From NCBI GenBank assembly GCA_020632795.1, contig JACKEV010000010.1, positions 434,001 through 498,000 on the forward strand: a stretch of DNA of 64,000 nucleotides, read 5' to 3'. This stretch comes from Alphaproteobacteria bacterium. Its GTDB lineage: Bacteria; Myxococcota_A; UBA796; CAJQPC01. Below are positions 41,409 through 49,683 of this stretch, one piece after another. The position numbers and the translations under genes were made by a program. The first letter of the stretch is position 1, and every line of letters begins with the position of its first letter. A model generated the notes under the pieces. It was not told the origin of the DNA, ran no database searches, and was given only the letters and a program-made list of their open reading frames with translations.

Positions 41409-43160
41409 ATGCTCAGCATCACCCCCTGTCGGAGCCTGATCTCCGACCGCTTCCCCGTCGCCTCCTTCGTCGTGCGCGTCCCCGCGGACCGCTGCTTCGA
41501 GGTCGCCGCGACCACCGATCCCCGCCTGCTCCGCCCGGACCACAAGGGGCAGCGCACCGCTGAGAACTTCTTCACCACCCGGCTGGGCGGCCTGCTGCGG
41601 GCCCCGGCCGGCGAGACCACGGTGCTGCTTCCGCCCGACCAGCTCCAGCGCTTCGCGGGGGCCACCCGCATCTACTACACCCTGGGCAGCTACACCTCCA
41701 CCCGGGGCGACGCGCCGGTGTTCACCACCGGGCCCGACACGATCGAGCAGACCCCCTACATCAACCTCTCCCGGGACTTCACCGGCCGCACCCTGACCCG
41801 CACCCGCATGGGCCGACGCCCGGCCCCGGCCTACGGCAAGCGCGGCGGCGAGCTGGTGTGGGGCGGCGATCTGGTCGCCGCCCGCCGCGCCCAGGCGCCC
41901 TCCCCCGCCGCTGAGTACGACGACGGCTTCGACCCCGGGCTGTGGAGCGGTCCGGCCCCGGCCGCCTACGAGGAGCCCCCGCCGCCGCCCGCCCCGGCCC
42001 CGGCGTATGGCCGCCGCAGCGCGCCGCCCCAGCCGATGACCGAGCCCGTCGGCGCCGAGGACGCCCGGGGCCTCGCCCCCGTCACGCCCCCCGCGCCCGC
42101 CTGGGGCCGCGGCGCCCCCGCCGGCGAGCCCCCCGGGGTCGAGGACGGCCGCGCTCTGCACCCGCCGGCCTTCGGTCGCCCCGCCCCGGCGCCCCCCGCC
42201 GCCAGCGACATCGCCGGCTTCGAGGACCCCACCGCGCTGAGGAGGAGCCAGGGGAGCGACCGCCCTTTTGCCTACGGTGAGGGGCCGGGGACCAAGGCCC
42301 CGACCACCACGGCGCCGCCCCCGCCCCCGCGCGACAAGGCCCCCGCCAACGACGACGACACCCCGGGCGACGACGTCGGCGACGACAGCGACACCCCGAC
42401 CAACGACAGCGACGACGGCGGCGTCGTCTCCTCGGCCGCCAGCGCCCCCAGCGGCGTGGCCCTGACCCCGGCGGAGATGGGCCGGATCGTACGGCCGATC
42501 TTCCTGCTCAACGGCGGGGTGGACGGCTACGGCAGGGTCCGGGCGGACCCCCAGAAGGGCCTGCTCTGGGGCATCGTCGGCTTCGCCCAGGGCGACGGGG
42601 CCCTGCGCGCGGTGCTCGCCGCCGCCCTGCGCCGGGACGCCGCCTGGAGCGAGGACGGCTCGATCTTCGACGGCGTGTTCGGCGACCGCGCGCAGGACCT
42701 GCGGGGTTGGGTGGAGAGCGGCCCGGACGCCGCGACGGTCACCGGGGAGCCCCTCAGCTCCACCGCCTGGCAGGCCCTGTTCACCAAGGCCGGCAACCTC
42801 CACAAGCCCGCGCCGGACGGCCAGGACCTCCAGACCTCCCGCGACCCCTTCAAGGTCGCCCAGAACGAGATCGCCATCACCCGCTACCTGGCCCCCAACG
42901 TGCCGGTCGCCGCCCGCCTGGGGCTCAACACCGACCGGGGGCTGGCCCTGTTCTACGACCGGGTCCTGGCACTGGGGGTCGGCGGCGCCGAGGCCTGGAT
43001 GCAGCAGGGCCTCGCCGCAGCGACCGGCACGACCCTGCGCGAGAAGCTCACCAGCCTCGTCACCAACGCCGAGCAGCAGGGGCACGCCGACGCGGCCCGC
43101 ATGCGCCGCATCCTGGATGACGCCCACCTCCACGACACCCTCTACCGCCTGGACGCCTGA
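41409..43160 (+). CDS. Lysozyme-like protein with Pro-rich linker, first gene of the long operon
   Basis: A 583-residue cytoplasmic protein. Residues 1-140 form an unassigned beta-rich domain (FPVASFVVRVPADRCFEVA, FFTTRLGGLLRAPAGETTVL, IYYTLGSYTS). Residues about 150-355 are a low-complexity linker with Pro/Ala, then Asp/Asn. Residues about 365-580 (NGGVDGYGRVRADPQKGLLW, NEIAITRYLAPNVPVAARLG, LNTDRGLALFYDRVLALG) resemble lysozyme-superfamily enzymes such as GH46-type hydrolases; the catalytic acid cannot be fixed by eye. It may cut peptidoglycan. AGGAG lies 13 bases before ATG 41409. Its TGA shares one base with the next ATG. Confidence 0.6.
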   Translation: MLSITPCRSLISDRFPVASFVVRVPADRCFEVAATTDPRLLRPDHKGQRTAENFFTTRLGGLLRAPAGETTVLLPPDQLQRFAGATRIYYTLGSYTSTRGDAPVFTTGPDTIEQTPYINLSRDFTGRTLTRTRMGRRPAPAYGKRGGELVWGGDLVAARRAQAPSPAAEYDDGFDPGLWSGPAPAAYEEPPPPPAPAPAYGRRSAPPQPMTEPVGAEDARGLAPVTPPAPAWGRGAPAGEPPGVEDGRALHPPAFGRPAPAPPAASDIAGFEDPTALRRSQGSDRPFAYGEGPGTKAPTTTAPPPPPRDKAPANDDDTPGDDVGDDSDTPTNDSDDGGVVSSAASAPSGVALTPAEMGRIVRPIFLLNGGVDGYGRVRADPQKGLLWGIVGFAQGDGALRAVLAAALRRDAAWSEDGSIFDGVFGDRAQDLRGWVESGPDAATVTGEPLSSTAWQALFTKAGNLHKPAPDGQDLQTSRDPFKVAQNEIAITRYLAPNVPVAARLGLNTDRGLALFYDRVLALGVGGAEAWMQQGLAAATGTTLREKLTSLVTNAEQQGHADAARMRRILDDAHLHDTLYRLDA

Positions 43161-44287
43161 TGTCGGACCCCACCGCCCTGGCGCTGGAGGCGACCCACCG
43201 GATCCGGTCGAGCCCGGCCGTCCGGCACCTGCCCCGCCAAGAGCAGCTCGCGCTCGCCCAGAACCTCGATCGCATCGAATCCGCGCTGGGGCGGGACCCC
43301 TACGCCTCCGTGCTGGAGACCCCGCTGGACTTCCGTCGCGGCCTGCAGGGCGGTCAGCAGGCCCCCCAGGCCCAACCCGCCCAGCCCCAGCAGCCCGCCC
43401 CGCGCCAGCAGGCCCAGCCGGCCACCGCCACCCTCGGGGAGCGCGCCGCGGAGACCCTGGAGGCGGTGGACTTCCCCGGCTTCGTGGCCGGGCTCATCAC
43501 CGGCACCTTCGAGGCCATCGTCCGGTCCACCAGCGAGCAGATGCGGGAGTACGCCGAGCTGGTGGCCAGCCTGGCCGGCTCGGTGGATGACTTCTCCCGC
43601 GAGAACGTCACCCCCAACCAGGTCCGGGACTGGTTCGCCGAGCGCTACCCCACCGACCTGCGCGTCGAGATGCCCCGCCCCGGCACCAACGAGCCCGCGA
43701 AGCTGGTCCCCCAGAAGTCCGCCGAGGGCACCAGCCCCGCGTGGCTGTCCCGCTACGGGCTGGAGGGCGAGACCCTCAGCGCCGAGCTGACCGAGGGCAC
43801 GCTGCTGCGCGCCGGCCGCCGCGGCCTGGCCCAGGAGCGCATGCAGAGCCTCGCGACCCTGGTGCTGATGGGCGTGAACCGCATCGTGGTCGACGAAGGT
43901 CAGATCAAGGCCCGCCTCCAGTTCCACGCCCGCGCCCAGGACCGCACCCAGGCCGAGTACCAGGCCCTCTCCGCCGGCAAGAAGGCCGGCATCGCCGCCC
44001 AGCAGACCCGCCTCCAGCAGGGCAGCGCCGCGATGGTCTCCACGGTCAAGGCCAACGTGCAGGCCGACACCCAGGTGAAGGCCGAGCTGATGGGCGAGGT
44101 CAACATCAAGTTCCGCACCGAGACCTTCCCCCTGGAGCGCTTCGCTGACAGCGCCGCGATCCAGCTCATCAACCGCCACGCGAGCTGGCAGCAGGCCGCG
44201 GCCCCCGCCCCGGCGAACGCCCCGTCGAACGCCCCCGCGAGCAACGCCCCCGCAGCCCCGCCGCCCCAGGGAGAGCCCACCCCATGA
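43160..44287 (+). CDS. Paralog family member 1 of 6 (helical core, VDFPxF and ETFPLE motifs)
   Basis: A 375-residue protein, no signal. Shared features of the six paralogs: an N-terminal helical pair (here SPAVRHLPRQEQLALAQNL); a Pro/Gln linker; a helix-rich block beginning VDFPGFVAGLITGTFEAIV and containing EQMREYAELVASL; the block ATLVLMGVNRIVVDEGQIKA; and a C-terminal strand GEVNIKFRTETFPLERFAD. I do not recognise the family; the last two blocks vaguely recall DUF2589 proteins. This copy is the most distant from copies 3-5 except copy 6. It ends in an Ala/Pro-rich tail and overlaps the next gene by ATGA. Confidence 0.7.
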   Translation: MSDPTALALEATHRIRSSPAVRHLPRQEQLALAQNLDRIESALGRDPYASVLETPLDFRRGLQGGQQAPQAQPAQPQQPAPRQQAQPATATLGERAAETLEAVDFPGFVAGLITGTFEAIVRSTSEQMREYAELVASLAGSVDDFSRENVTPNQVRDWFAERYPTDLRVEMPRPGTNEPAKLVPQKSAEGTSPAWLSRYGLEGETLSAELTEGTLLRAGRRGLAQERMQSLATLVLMGVNRIVVDEGQIKARLQFHARAQDRTQAEYQALSAGKKAGIAAQQTRLQQGSAAMVSTVKANVQADTQVKAELMGEVNIKFRTETFPLERFADSAAIQLINRHASWQQAAAPAPANAPSNAPASNAPAAPPPQGEPTP

Positions 44288-44520
44288 GCTCCCTCGCGGC
44301 GCTGGTGCTGGAGACGGAGGCGGGGCTGCCCACCGGAGCGGGCGGCCCTGACGACGCGCTCGAGCTGACCGTGTCCTCGGTCGACGTGACGTTGCCGATC
44401 GAGACGCGGTTCGTCCAGGGCGGCGCCCTGGACCTGCACCTGCCCCGCGGCCGGATGGCCACCGGCTTCGACGTCCCCCTCTCCCGCCTCCGCCTCACCT
44501 TCACGCGGAGGGACCCATGA
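44284..44520 (+). CDS. Small beta-rich protein of the long operon
   Basis: A 78-residue protein with alternating hydrophobic strands (LELTVSSVDVTLPIETRF, GGALDLHLPRGRMATGFDV, SRLRLTFTRRD). No signal, no Cys. Not recognised. It overlaps both neighbours by four bases, so it is translated in step with them. A small accessory or subunit of the assembly is plausible. Confidence 0.6.
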   Translation: MSSLAALVLETEAGLPTGAGGPDDALELTVSSVDVTLPIETRFVQGGALDLHLPRGRMATGFDVPLSRLRLTFTRRDP

Positions 44521-45332
44521 ACGGGAAGAGCAGCTCGCCCCGGGCCTTCCCGGTCGAGGACTTCATCCAGGCGCTGATCCACCAGCTCGACAACGTGCAG
44601 GACGCCCTGGCCCTGAAGGTCAAGACCGGCCGGCCCCTGACCTGGGCGCTCAAGGACCTCTCCCTGGACCTCAAGGTCTTCGTGGAGGTCGACCCCCGAG
44701 GCACGGTCACCCTGCGCAGCGCCGGCCCGAATGAGGAGGGCGCGAGCACCGTCCACATCACCCTCTCCACGATCACCCGCCCGATGATCGAGGAGAACAC
44801 CTACGCCTTCGAGGCCGACACCGACCCGCGCTCCCTGGACGAGCTCGGGGCCAGCGCGGGCCTGAGCGACGAGCAGCTCCGCAAGCTGCGCGTGCTGGGC
44901 GTGCGCACCGCCGGGCAGTTCCGCAAGCTCGCCGAGAGCGAGAACCAGCGCGCCGTGCAGGCCCAGTCGGGCATCCCGGTGAACGACCTGATGCGGGCGC
45001 TGCAGGCCTCGTCCCGGCCCACGGTCACCGGGCACAGCGTGGAGCGGGACCGGGACGGGCGGCCGGTGGTGCGCATCCAGGGCGCGAACCTCTTCGACGG
45101 GGTCACCCCTGAGGTGCGCCTGGCCGGCGAGCCGGTGGAGGTCCTCAACGCCCGCCCCAGCGAGCTGATCGTGCGGCCGATGGGCCACCAGCGCGAGGGG
45201 CAGGTGGAGGTCCTGGTGGGCGGGCGCCGCTGCACCGGCTGGTTCAACGTCGCCGACACCCCGCGGGGCTACTCCGCCGCGATGGACAGCGACCCCTGGG
45301 CGGACATCGGTCCGAGTGGGGGTGAGCGATGA
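44517..45332 (+). CDS. Trypco2-like N-terminus with C-terminal IPT/TIG-like domain
   Basis: A 271-residue cytoplasmic protein. Residues 10-75 (FIQALIHQLDNVQDALALKV, then WALKDLSLDLKVFVEVD) resemble domains that co-occur with trypsin- and subtilisin-type proteases (Trypco2-like; motif reading only). Residues 110-130 (LRKLRVLGVRTAGQFRKLAE) look like a helix-hairpin-helix. Residues about 155-245 look like an IPT/TIG Ig-like fold: VVRIQGANLFDGVTPEVRLA, then EGQVEVLVGGRRCTGWFNV. The next gene is a subtilase, overlapping by ATGA, which fits a protease-partner role. Confidence 0.6.
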   Translation: MNGKSSSPRAFPVEDFIQALIHQLDNVQDALALKVKTGRPLTWALKDLSLDLKVFVEVDPRGTVTLRSAGPNEEGASTVHITLSTITRPMIEENTYAFEADTDPRSLDELGASAGLSDEQLRKLRVLGVRTAGQFRKLAESENQRAVQAQSGIPVNDLMRALQASSRPTVTGHSVERDRDGRPVVRIQGANLFDGVTPEVRLAGEPVEVLNARPSELIVRPMGHQREGQVEVLVGGRRCTGWFNVADTPRGYSAAMDSDPWADIGPSGGER

Positions 45333-46807
45333 CCCCCCAGGTGGCGCCCACCATGCCCTGGGAGCCCGATCTGGTGCGCCTCGCCGTGCGCGGCCGGGTG
45401 ACCGTGCGCGTGCGCCCCGGGACCACCTACGACGACATCGCCACCAACCGGGACGTCAACCTGGGCGCCCAGGTGGCCTCCGCGCGCCTCGACGGCGGCG
45501 GGCTCGACCAGCTCCTCCGGCGCTACTCCCCCGCGGTCCGGGCCACCCGGGTGTACACCTCGGCGCGGGGCGGGCTGCGCCCCGGCTACGGGCACCTCGG
45601 CTGGGACGACGACGAGCAGCGCCTGGGGATGTCCCACACCTTCCGGCTGGACCTCGACCCCGCGTCCCCCCTGCTGGCCGTCTCCGACGCGCTCCAGCAG
45701 CTCGACGTCGTGGAGTCGGTGAGCCCATGCTACCTCTGCCAGGCCCCGTTCGGCTTCGCGGCCCGCAGGCAGGACGTCGTGCCCGGGGACCACAGCGTCT
45801 TCGACCGGGTCGGGGCGGGCCGCGCGCTCGCGATGGAGCCCGGCGATACCACCGTGGTCATCGGCATCGTGGACAGCGGCGTGGCGCTGATGCACCCCGA
45901 GCTGATGGCCGCCGTGCGCCCCGGCGCGGACACGGTGGACCTGGACGACGACCTCGTCTCCCGGGGCCTCAAGCTGGTCGGGGACACCAGGGGACGGGAC
46001 CGCCACCCCGAGGACGAGATGGGCCACGGCACCGGCTGCGCCAGCATCGTGGGGGCGCGCGGCGCGCGGGTCCACCCCGGGCTGGGGGGCGCGGCGCGGG
46101 TGCTGCCCCTGCGGGCGCTGGCGCGGGCCCAGAAGATCGACCAGCAGGAGCCCACCGCGATCGGCTCGATCCAGGACATCGACGCGGCGGTCAAGCTGGG
46201 CGTGGACCTGGGGGCGCGGGTGCTCAACCTGTCCTTCGGCACGCCCAAGAGCGCGCTGCGCCCCGGCGACCCGCTGCCCCACGCCGACGTCGTCAAGTAC
46301 GCCCTCTCCCGGGGCTGCGTGCTGGTCGCCGCGTCCGGCAACAGCGGCGACGCCGCGCTCTACTACCCCGCCGCCCTGCCCGGCGTCATCGCCGTCGGCT
46401 CGGTCAACGCCCAGGGCCACCCCTCCGGCTTCTCCTGCAGGGGCCCGCACGTCGCGCTGAGCGCCCCCGGCGAGCGCGTCCCCTGCGCCGGCCTGCAGGG
46501 GTACCAGGAGAACACGGGGACCTCCTTCGCCGCGCCCTTCGTGGCCGCCGCCGCAGCGCTGCTGATCGCGCGGGGCAACCGGAACAGCACCCCGCTCACC
46601 GCGAGCGAGATCAAGGAGATCCTGATGAAGAGCGCCTCCCCCTTCCCTCGGCACGCCGAGGTTGAGGGCTTCGGCTCCGGAGTCCTCGATGTCCCCACCG
46701 CGCTGCGCCTGGTCGACCAGGCGACGCGTGATCCGCCCGGCCTGGAGGGCCCGAGCTCGGGCTTCTCGGAATCCCGGGGCTCACCGGGGGCCCTGCGTCC
46801 CCTCTGA
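45329..46807 (+). CDS. Cytoplasmic subtilisin-family (S8) protease
   Basis: A 492-residue protease without a signal peptide. The full triad is present: Asp182 (IGIVDSGVAL), His233 (EMGHGTGCASI) and Ser399 (NTGTSFAAPFVA), with oxyanion Asn338 (AASGNSGD). Residues 1-160 form an N-terminal domain that is not a typical I9 propeptide and contains Cys134 and Cys137 (SPCYLCQ). It is embedded in the long operon and probably acts on its co-encoded proteins as a maturation or activation protease. Intracellular retention and four-base overlaps on the upstream side support that. It is followed by the only gap over 50 bases inside the operon. Confidence 0.9.
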   Translation: MTPQVAPTMPWEPDLVRLAVRGRVTVRVRPGTTYDDIATNRDVNLGAQVASARLDGGGLDQLLRRYSPAVRATRVYTSARGGLRPGYGHLGWDDDEQRLGMSHTFRLDLDPASPLLAVSDALQQLDVVESVSPCYLCQAPFGFAARRQDVVPGDHSVFDRVGAGRALAMEPGDTTVVIGIVDSGVALMHPELMAAVRPGADTVDLDDDLVSRGLKLVGDTRGRDRHPEDEMGHGTGCASIVGARGARVHPGLGGAARVLPLRALARAQKIDQQEPTAIGSIQDIDAAVKLGVDLGARVLNLSFGTPKSALRPGDPLPHADVVKYALSRGCVLVAASGNSGDAALYYPAALPGVIAVGSVNAQGHPSGFSCRGPHVALSAPGERVPCAGLQGYQENTGTSFAAPFVAAAAALLIARGNRNSTPLTASEIKEILMKSASPFPRHAEVEGFGSGVLDVPTALRLVDQATRDPPGLEGPSSGFSESRGSPGALRPL

Positions 46808-46867
46808 CGTCCCGCCGCCTCCCACCTCAGTTCACCCTTCAACCGTTCACTTCGAGGAACCCAGCAC

Positions 46868-48574
46868 ATGGCCACCGAGACCACCTCCGACGCCGTGGAG
46901 ACCACCCTCCCCACCGAGGTCTACCCCGACCTCTACGACCGCTACGACAACACCACCGCCGAGGGGTCCGCCCGGAATGACGCGCGGAAGCGCCTCTACG
47001 CGGCGGTGCTCTACCTGCTCAAGAAGCGCTTCTACTTCGACCCGGACAACCGGTTCATGTCGATCAACGAGCGCCCGGGCGGGTCGTTCCTCTACCCGAC
47101 GCTGACCATCAACCTGGAGCCCGCCAGCTTCCCGGGTCGGCCCAGCGACGTCACCGCCACCCAGAAGATCTACTTCCTGGCGATCTACGGCCGCCTGCTG
47201 GCCGAGAACAAGGGCGACCCCGCGCTGGGCCGCTCCCCGCTCGACCCCGACGGCGCCGACGACATCATCCTGCGCGACCCGACCTCCGCCGAGCCGGCGA
47301 AGCTGCGGCTGGTGCCGAGCTTCGTGCGCTCCTTCGTGGAGGCCGTCGAGCGCTACCACGCCCACCGCGAGCTGTACGAGAAGGTCTTCTCGGTGCTCAA
47401 GCGGGTCGGCATCGCCCCGCTGGACGTCGACGGGGACAGCCGCCCCCACTCGAACATCTTCTCCCGCCAGCTCACCGAGGTCACCGACCGCCTGGTCGAG
47501 GACCGGATCAGCCACAACGCCCCGCAGCTCGGGGTCCGCATCGAGCAGGCCATCGGTCAGGCCGTGGGGGGCTCCATCTCGGGGCGCGCCTCGGCGGTGA
47601 AGGTCGACCTGCCGGACCTCGATGAGAACCTCTCCGTCGAGATCCTGGCGGACAACGTGCGCGCGCTCTCGGTGCTCTACTTCGCGTCCGAGCTGGAGGA
47701 CATGCGCTTCTTCCAGGTCGCCGACAAGGTGTCCGAGCAGTTCCAGATGGGCATGCTGCCGCTGAGCCGGGGCCCCGGCGGCGACAACATCTTCGAGTAC
47801 ATCAAGACCGCCACCAACCGGTTCACCGAGATCGAGCGGCTGTCGATGTACGCCCGCGCGTTCGGCAAGGCCCAGGGCGGGGTGGACGACGCGCTGCCCA
47901 ACCGCGAGTTCCACAACCTCTGGATCCGCGCGCTCTCGGCCACCAGCGCCTACGCCCGGATGTGGACCACCGCGCCGGTGGGCACCACCCTCGGCAGCGA
48001 GGGCCAGCTCATCAACCTGAACGTCAACACCCAGCAGAACCGCGTGCACCACATGCAGGTGTACAAGGCGCTGCGGGACCTGGCGGTCAACCTGTCCCTC
48101 CACGGCTACGGCATGGCGCACTTCGCGGCGGTCGAGCTGCAGCAGACCATCCGCGTGGTCAAGAACATGCTGTCCAACCCCGAGGTCCTCGCGGCCTACG
48201 GCGTGCGGGACTACTTCCAGCTCATCGAGCGGGTCTCGGGCCAGTTCCTCAACTCGAACGTCAACAGCATCCGCCAGCGCGTGCAGGCGCAGGCCGGCTC
48301 CCGGGTCATCCAGTGGATCGCCGACCGCGCCCCGGTGCTGGCCAGCCCGACCCCGCCGGCGGCGGGCGTGTTCCTGGAGGACGTGCTGACCAGCAACGTC
48401 GAGAAGTGGCTGGCGGTCACGGGCACCCAGGACAGCACCATCGCCCAGTACTCCGAGCCGGTGGCGGTCCCCGCCCAGCCGACCATCCCGACCATGACGC
48501 TGGCCAGCGTCCCCGACGCGCTCAAGGGCGTGCTGGATGGCGTCGGCGTCGACGGCGTCCTCCCCCAAGCCTAG
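46868..48574 (+). CDS. Unrecognised 568-residue cytoplasmic protein of the long operon
   Basis: A mostly helical protein without signal or membrane segments. Early part: NDARKRLYAAVLYLLKKRFY and FYFDPDNRFMSINERPG. Middle: long helices (VPSFVRSFVEAVERYHAHRE, LTEVTDRLVEDRISHNAPQL). Near residue 380 an NLNVNTQQNRVHHMQVYKAL segment. No enzymatic motif was found. ATG 46868 has GAGGA 11 bases upstream, and the 60-base gap before it contains the AT-richer TTCACCCTTCAACCGTTCAC, where a secondary promoter could lie. Size and helix content suit a structural subunit. Confidence 0.65.
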   Translation: MATETTSDAVETTLPTEVYPDLYDRYDNTTAEGSARNDARKRLYAAVLYLLKKRFYFDPDNRFMSINERPGGSFLYPTLTINLEPASFPGRPSDVTATQKIYFLAIYGRLLAENKGDPALGRSPLDPDGADDIILRDPTSAEPAKLRLVPSFVRSFVEAVERYHAHRELYEKVFSVLKRVGIAPLDVDGDSRPHSNIFSRQLTEVTDRLVEDRISHNAPQLGVRIEQAIGQAVGGSISGRASAVKVDLPDLDENLSVEILADNVRALSVLYFASELEDMRFFQVADKVSEQFQMGMLPLSRGPGGDNIFEYIKTATNRFTEIERLSMYARAFGKAQGGVDDALPNREFHNLWIRALSATSAYARMWTTAPVGTTLGSEGQLINLNVNTQQNRVHHMQVYKALRDLAVNLSLHGYGMAHFAAVELQQTIRVVKNMLSNPEVLAAYGVRDYFQLIERVSGQFLNSNVNSIRQRVQAQAGSRVIQWIADRAPVLASPTPPAAGVFLEDVLTSNVEKWLAVTGTQDSTIAQYSEPVAVPAQPTIPTMTLASVPDALKGVLDGVGVDGVLPQA

Positions 48575-48590
48575 ACCCCAGGAGACCCTC

Positions 48591-49658
48591 ATGGCACACC
48601 GCGCATCTGACGTCGTCAAGCAGCGCCTGAGCGTGGCGGCCCGTCGGTTGGGGGTCGCCGATCCGGTACCCCACCTGGGCTCCATGCTCGACCGCAGCTT
48701 TCCGTTGCCCCTGGGCGACGGTCGCTACGGCAACAACAGCCTGTCCCCCGGCGCGATGGCGCTGGAGCACAGCTTCTCGGAGCTGAGCCCCAACGCCCTG
48801 CGCCTGGACATGGAGCTGGCGGGCCCCGACGCGACCCCCCAGACCCGTCGGGAGGAGACCAGCCGCGAGGTGCGGCGCCTCACCCACCGGAACTTCGGCC
48901 AGGAGGCCCTGCGCTGGTTCGACCACCGCTCGGAGCCCTGGCGGACCGCCCCGGTGGACGGCGACGCCCGGTTCGGCGCCTTCTTCGGCGCGTCCTTCGA
49001 CAACTGGGGCCTCAACGAGGCCAAGGCCTACTACGAGCTGCGCTCGGACCAGCTCGACACGCTGCCGCCCAACCTCCAGCACGCCGTGCGGGTGGCCCGG
49101 GGCAGCTTCCCCCAGCTCCAGCCGATCTTCACCTCGCTCGCCTGCGGGCGGCGGCGGGGGGCGCAGCGCGTCTACCTGTTCCACCCCGGTGAGCTGCGGC
49201 TCCTGGACATGGAGCCGATGATGCACCGGCTCGGTGTCGGGCATCAGCTCCCCAGCATCCTGGCGGCGCTCGGGGTCATCACCGGCGGGCGGTTCACCCT
49301 GCCGGCGGGCTCGGCGGTCATGGGCCTGCGAGACACCCCCAAGGGCATCGAGCTGAAGCTGGACGTGCTGCTGCCGGCCTTCCCGGATCCGCCACGGCAG
49401 ATGCACGGGCTCATCCAGCTCCACCTCGCCCAGCGGCCCGAGTCCCAGCGCTCCCTGCGCAACTGGATGCAGGCGATGTCCCCGGACCACGGCAACGTGG
49501 GGGACATGAGCGTCGTGGGCGTGAAGGTCAACCCGAAGATGCCCTCTCGGCTGACCATCTACTTCCGCCCCACCGAGGCCCGTCCCCGCCCGGCGCACCC
49601 GCGGCATCACCGGATGCCGAGCCCCCTCGAGGATCCCTACCGTTCCATCCGCGTCTGA
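48591..49658 (+). CDS. Unrecognised protein with repeated beta segments, faintly like ABBA prenyltransferases
   Basis: A 355-residue protein. ATG 48591 follows AGGAG. Strands recur at intervals: DRSFPLPLGDG, LDMELAGPD, GLNEAKAYYELRSDQ, GAQRVYLFHPGELRLLD, GIELKLDVLLPAFPD and MPSRLTIYFRP. A series of KxYxx/KLDVLL/LTIYF strands with helices between is the pattern of aromatic (ABBA) prenyltransferases, and the final segment is especially suggestive. The evidence is weak, and a purely structural role is equally possible. It sits between the helical 568-residue protein and paralog 2, with 16- and 25-base gaps. Confidence 0.5.
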   Translation: MAHRASDVVKQRLSVAARRLGVADPVPHLGSMLDRSFPLPLGDGRYGNNSLSPGAMALEHSFSELSPNALRLDMELAGPDATPQTRREETSREVRRLTHRNFGQEALRWFDHRSEPWRTAPVDGDARFGAFFGASFDNWGLNEAKAYYELRSDQLDTLPPNLQHAVRVARGSFPQLQPIFTSLACGRRRGAQRVYLFHPGELRLLDMEPMMHRLGVGHQLPSILAALGVITGGRFTLPAGSAVMGLRDTPKGIELKLDVLLPAFPDPPRQMHGLIQLHLAQRPESQRSLRNWMQAMSPDHGNVGDMSVVGVKVNPKMPSRLTIYFRPTEARPRPAHPRHHRMPSPLEDPYRSIRV

Positions 49659-49683
49659 ACGCGGCCCCCTTGAAGGAGGTCCT

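Noticed and set aside
41199..43133. Extension of the MopE/beta-helix gene upstream to 43133 on the minus strand
   Set aside because: The extra frame is antisense to the lysozyme-like gene, crosses the sigma-54 promoter region, and the lipoprotein signal at 41198 marks a clear start.
46808..46867. Operon break after the subtilase
   Set aside because: The 60-base gap has no hairpin terminator and the next gene has its own ribosome site only. I keep it in the same unit, with a possible extra promoter.
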